From a virus: DNA of 21,191 nt. A program made the translations under genes and the position numbers. Every line of letters begins with the position of its first letter. Within the stretch, counting starts at the first letter, position 1. Under the pieces are notes generated by a model. It made no database searches, was not told the origin of the DNA, and saw nothing but the letters and a program-made list of their open reading frames with translations. Below are positions 19,393 to 21,191 of the stretch, piece by piece. The stretch is from the IMG/VR virus record IMGVR_UViG_3300020022_000005, positions 1 to 21,191 of that record; one strand, 5' to 3'.

Positions 19393-20940
19393 TCAGAAGA
19401 TCGCGGGGGCCGGCTCATCGGCCGGGCGGTGATCGAGCGCCCACAGAGCGAGCGTCGCGGACATCAGCGGGGTCTGGGACGGGTTCACCCGGCGCTCCCA
19501 CTGCCACGAACGGCCGGGGGTGCGTTCAGCGGCCGCGGCGGCCGTTGTCAGTCGTTCGTGGTAGTCGGATTTGCGGATCTTCAGCGAGTGATCACGCAGG
19601 CGCGCCTCGAACGCGTAGCACGCGGCGTAGAGGTCCTGCCCTTTCGTGGTGACGAGTTTGTCGGCGACGAGGGGAAGCCGTTCGAGCTCGTCGAGGAGGG
19701 CGCGGCCGCCGCCGTAGTCGTCGACGCTGATCGCGACGACATCGCCGGCGAAACTGAGCACCGCGTCGCGGACCCATTCGGTGCCGGGCCGGTGATCGAG
19801 TACTTCCAGCAGCGCCGGCCCGTCCGGGATTTGCACGCACGCGGTGATCGTGGAGGACCGATAGAACGGGTCGACGTCCACGCCGATCACCGCCGGCACG
19901 TCGGCCGGCTGCTCGAGCTCGGTGAGCGCCTCGAGGTAGTCGCCCAGCTGGATCGCTTTCCACCCGGCGACACCGGTCTCGTTCTCGTCCGGCCACCGGC
20001 CGAGATACTCGGCGAAGAACGCACCGCCGCCGTCGCGGTTCATCGTCTCGAACTCTTCCTTGTCGCGACGCAGCTGCTTGATGTTGACGATGCCATCGCC
20101 CAGCGCCGGATAGTAGCGCCACCATTCGCGTTCATCGTCCGGGTCCACTCCCGGCGGCAGAGAGTATTCGACGTAGCAGATCCCGTCACGGCGGTCGGCG
20201 CGCACCGCAGCTCGACCCTTCTCCCGCTGATGCCACAAGTAGAAACGCTGGTCGGTGTCTTTCTTGATGTTGGAGACGTGCCAGGTCTGCGCAAAACCCT
20301 GAAGCTCCGCCATCGTCGGCCGACCGGCCTCGGCGAGCTCCTGCCCACGCTCCAGCAGATAGGTGAGCTCCTCGTCATAAGTGCGATGAAATACACCGGC
20401 GCCGCGCGCGGAGTTACCGGTCGGGGCGAGCACCCGGATCTCGGAGGCGATGCCGCGTTTCTCCGCGTCGTCGACGAGCTTGAGCCGGCGGGGATCGATC
20501 AGGAGACGGGTGTTCCCGTTCGATCGCAGATCCTTCACACCGCCTTTCCACGCCTCGTCGGTGAACCGGCGCCGGTAGGGGCCGACGAGGTCCTCCGCGA
20601 AACGCTGCTGCGCCATCGAGATGTTCTGCGCGACGTGCACACCGCGGAACGGTAACCGCCGGCCGTTGGGCAGGACCACCGGGCCGGCGAGGGCGCGCAC
20701 CAGCGGAACACCGAAGGCGGTGACCGTCTTCCCGCAGCGCCGGCCGACGATGGCGATGACCTCGTCATACGCGTAAGGGGAACCGGGCCCGTCGACGCGC
20801 TCGAGGGCGACGTCGAGCTGGGACTGCTGCCACCGGGTAGGCCGACGGCCCTGCCACTTCTCAATGCCTTTACCGACCGCCGGCCCATCGGAGTACCGGT
20901 CAGGTGATCGCGGTGTGGCGAAAGTCGGTTCAGCCCTCAT
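19393..20940 (-). CDS. terL: terminase large subunit
   Basis: A 515-residue protein from ATG 20940 (MRAEPTFATPRSPDRYSDGP), overlapping the small terminase stop by 11 bases; upstream in-frame residues to 21009 read as shadow. The N-terminal ATPase domain has an adenine-side WQQSQL motif and the P-loop VIAIVGRRCGKT (about residues 61-72). The Walker B / catalytic carboxylate region is FHRTYDEELTYL. The C-terminal RNase H-like nuclease domain shows VIGVDVDPFYRSS and, later, VVAISVDDYGGG, giving the metal-binding Asp residues. It drives DNA into the prohead and cuts the concatemer. Confidence 0.94.
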   Translation of the reverse strand: MRAEPTFATPRSPDRYSDGPAVGKGIEKWQGRRPTRWQQSQLDVALERVDGPGSPYAYDEVIAIVGRRCGKTVTAFGVPLVRALAGPVVLPNGRRLPFRGVHVAQNISMAQQRFAEDLVGPYRRRFTDEAWKGGVKDLRSNGNTRLLIDPRRLKLVDDAEKRGIASEIRVLAPTGNSARGAGVFHRTYDEELTYLLERGQELAEAGRPTMAELQGFAQTWHVSNIKKDTDQRFYLWHQREKGRAAVRADRRDGICYVEYSLPPGVDPDDEREWWRYYPALGDGIVNIKQLRRDKEEFETMNRDGGGAFFAEYLGRWPDENETGVAGWKAIQLGDYLEALTELEQPADVPAVIGVDVDPFYRSSTITACVQIPDGPALLEVLDHRPGTEWVRDAVLSFAGDVVAISVDDYGGGRALLDELERLPLVADKLVTTKGQDLYAACYAFEARLRDHSLKIRKSDYHERLTTAAAAAERTPGRSWQWERRVNPSQTPLMSATLALWALDHRPADEPAPAIF

Positions 20941-21181
20941 CGGCGACGACCGGAAGGAGCACGACATCGAACTCGGCCCCGTCCGCTTCCACCGGTGTCG
21001 GCAACGCAAGCAGATCCCGGATCACGGACTGGTATTGCGCCGCAAGCAACGCGATCGAGGCGCCACGGCCAACGGTGGCGTGATCGAGGGCGTCGGTGAT
21101 CTTGTACAGCAACCCGACCAGGGCCTCGTGTTCGGCGGTGAGCCGGTGCTGATCTCTCAGCTGCTCGAGCGTGGCATCCAC
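20930..21181 (-). CDS. terS: terminase small subunit (putative)
   Basis: An 83-residue protein with a GTG start at 21181 (reads VDATLEQLRDQHRLTAEHEA); the frame might start further right, outside the window. It is almost entirely helical, with a QLRDQHRLTAEHEALVGLLY helix, a short turn GRGASIALLAAQYQSVIRD and an acidic C-terminus (LLPVVADEG). Size, helical content and the 11-base overlap with the large terminase support a DNA-recognition subunit. A clear helix-turn-helix is not visible, so the call rests on position. Confidence 0.6.
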   Translation of the reverse strand: MDATLEQLRDQHRLTAEHEALVGLLYKITDALDHATVGRGASIALLAAQYQSVIRDLLALPTPVEADGAEFDVVLLPVVADEG

Positions 21182-21191
21182 CGACGCTTTC

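Noticed and set aside
19384-20655. 423-codon plus-strand ORF.
   Set aside because: It is fully antisense to the large terminase, which has the P-loop and nuclease motifs. Long antisense frames are common in high-GC DNA.

Overview
The window is a high-GC, densely packed stretch of a temperate siphophage of an actinobacterium, most likely a Mycobacteriales host such as Rhodococcus, Gordonia or a relative. This rests on GTG starts, ATGA and TGATG overlaps, an HK97-type head module, a long tape measure and families typical of actinophages. Almost everything is on the minus strand. Only the repressor, the integrase and one small orphan gene are on the plus strand.

Layout in the direction of most transcription (right to left): small and large terminase (21181-19393), a small Cys-rich protein, portal (19171-17894), prohead protease (17879-17292), major capsid protein (17163-15928), two head-tail joining proteins, major tail protein (15162-14605), a gp10-like tail completion protein, a tail assembly chaperone with a -1 frameshifted extension (14204-13756), tape measure (13766-11697), two minor tail proteins (11697-8579), an amidase endolysin (8582-7689), a small acidic protein, a two-helix holin (7580-7344), a DUF4429-like protein and a 60-residue protein ending at 6662.

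The lysogeny module follows: tyrosine integrase (5830-6693, plus) and an XRE-type repressor (5260-5673, plus), with a divergent excisionase/Cro-like gene (minus) across a short operator region. The 3' part of the repressor gene contains the 3' half of a tRNA gene in antisense (5509-5550). This is the expected phage attachment core, so integration would cut off and replace the repressor C-terminus. That is the organisation of the integration-dependent immunity switch known from mycobacteriophages BPs, Giles and Brujita. Repressor, core and integrase are contiguous here, so the window appears to show the unintegrated (attP) arrangement.

From 5159 to the left end runs a series of small leftward genes: DNA-binding, zinc-ribbon, membrane, deoxyribosyltransferase-like, HNH endonuclease and unknowns. 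Most are joined by 1-11 base overlaps. No DNA polymerase, primase, helicase or recombinase other than the integrase is visible. The HNH gene is at the left end and the terminase at the right end. These are normally neighbours, so the window may be most or all of a small phage genome opened near its packaging region; this cannot be proved from the window.

Points most worth checking are the attP-in-repressor switch, a GTCGCGGGAC/GGGACTGTC repeat family at three loci, a three-copy CACTACCTG array before the capsid gene, a 120-bp tandem duplication in the tape measure gene, a small gene apparently split by a frameshift, and an antisense pair of coherent ORFs at 4393-4917.
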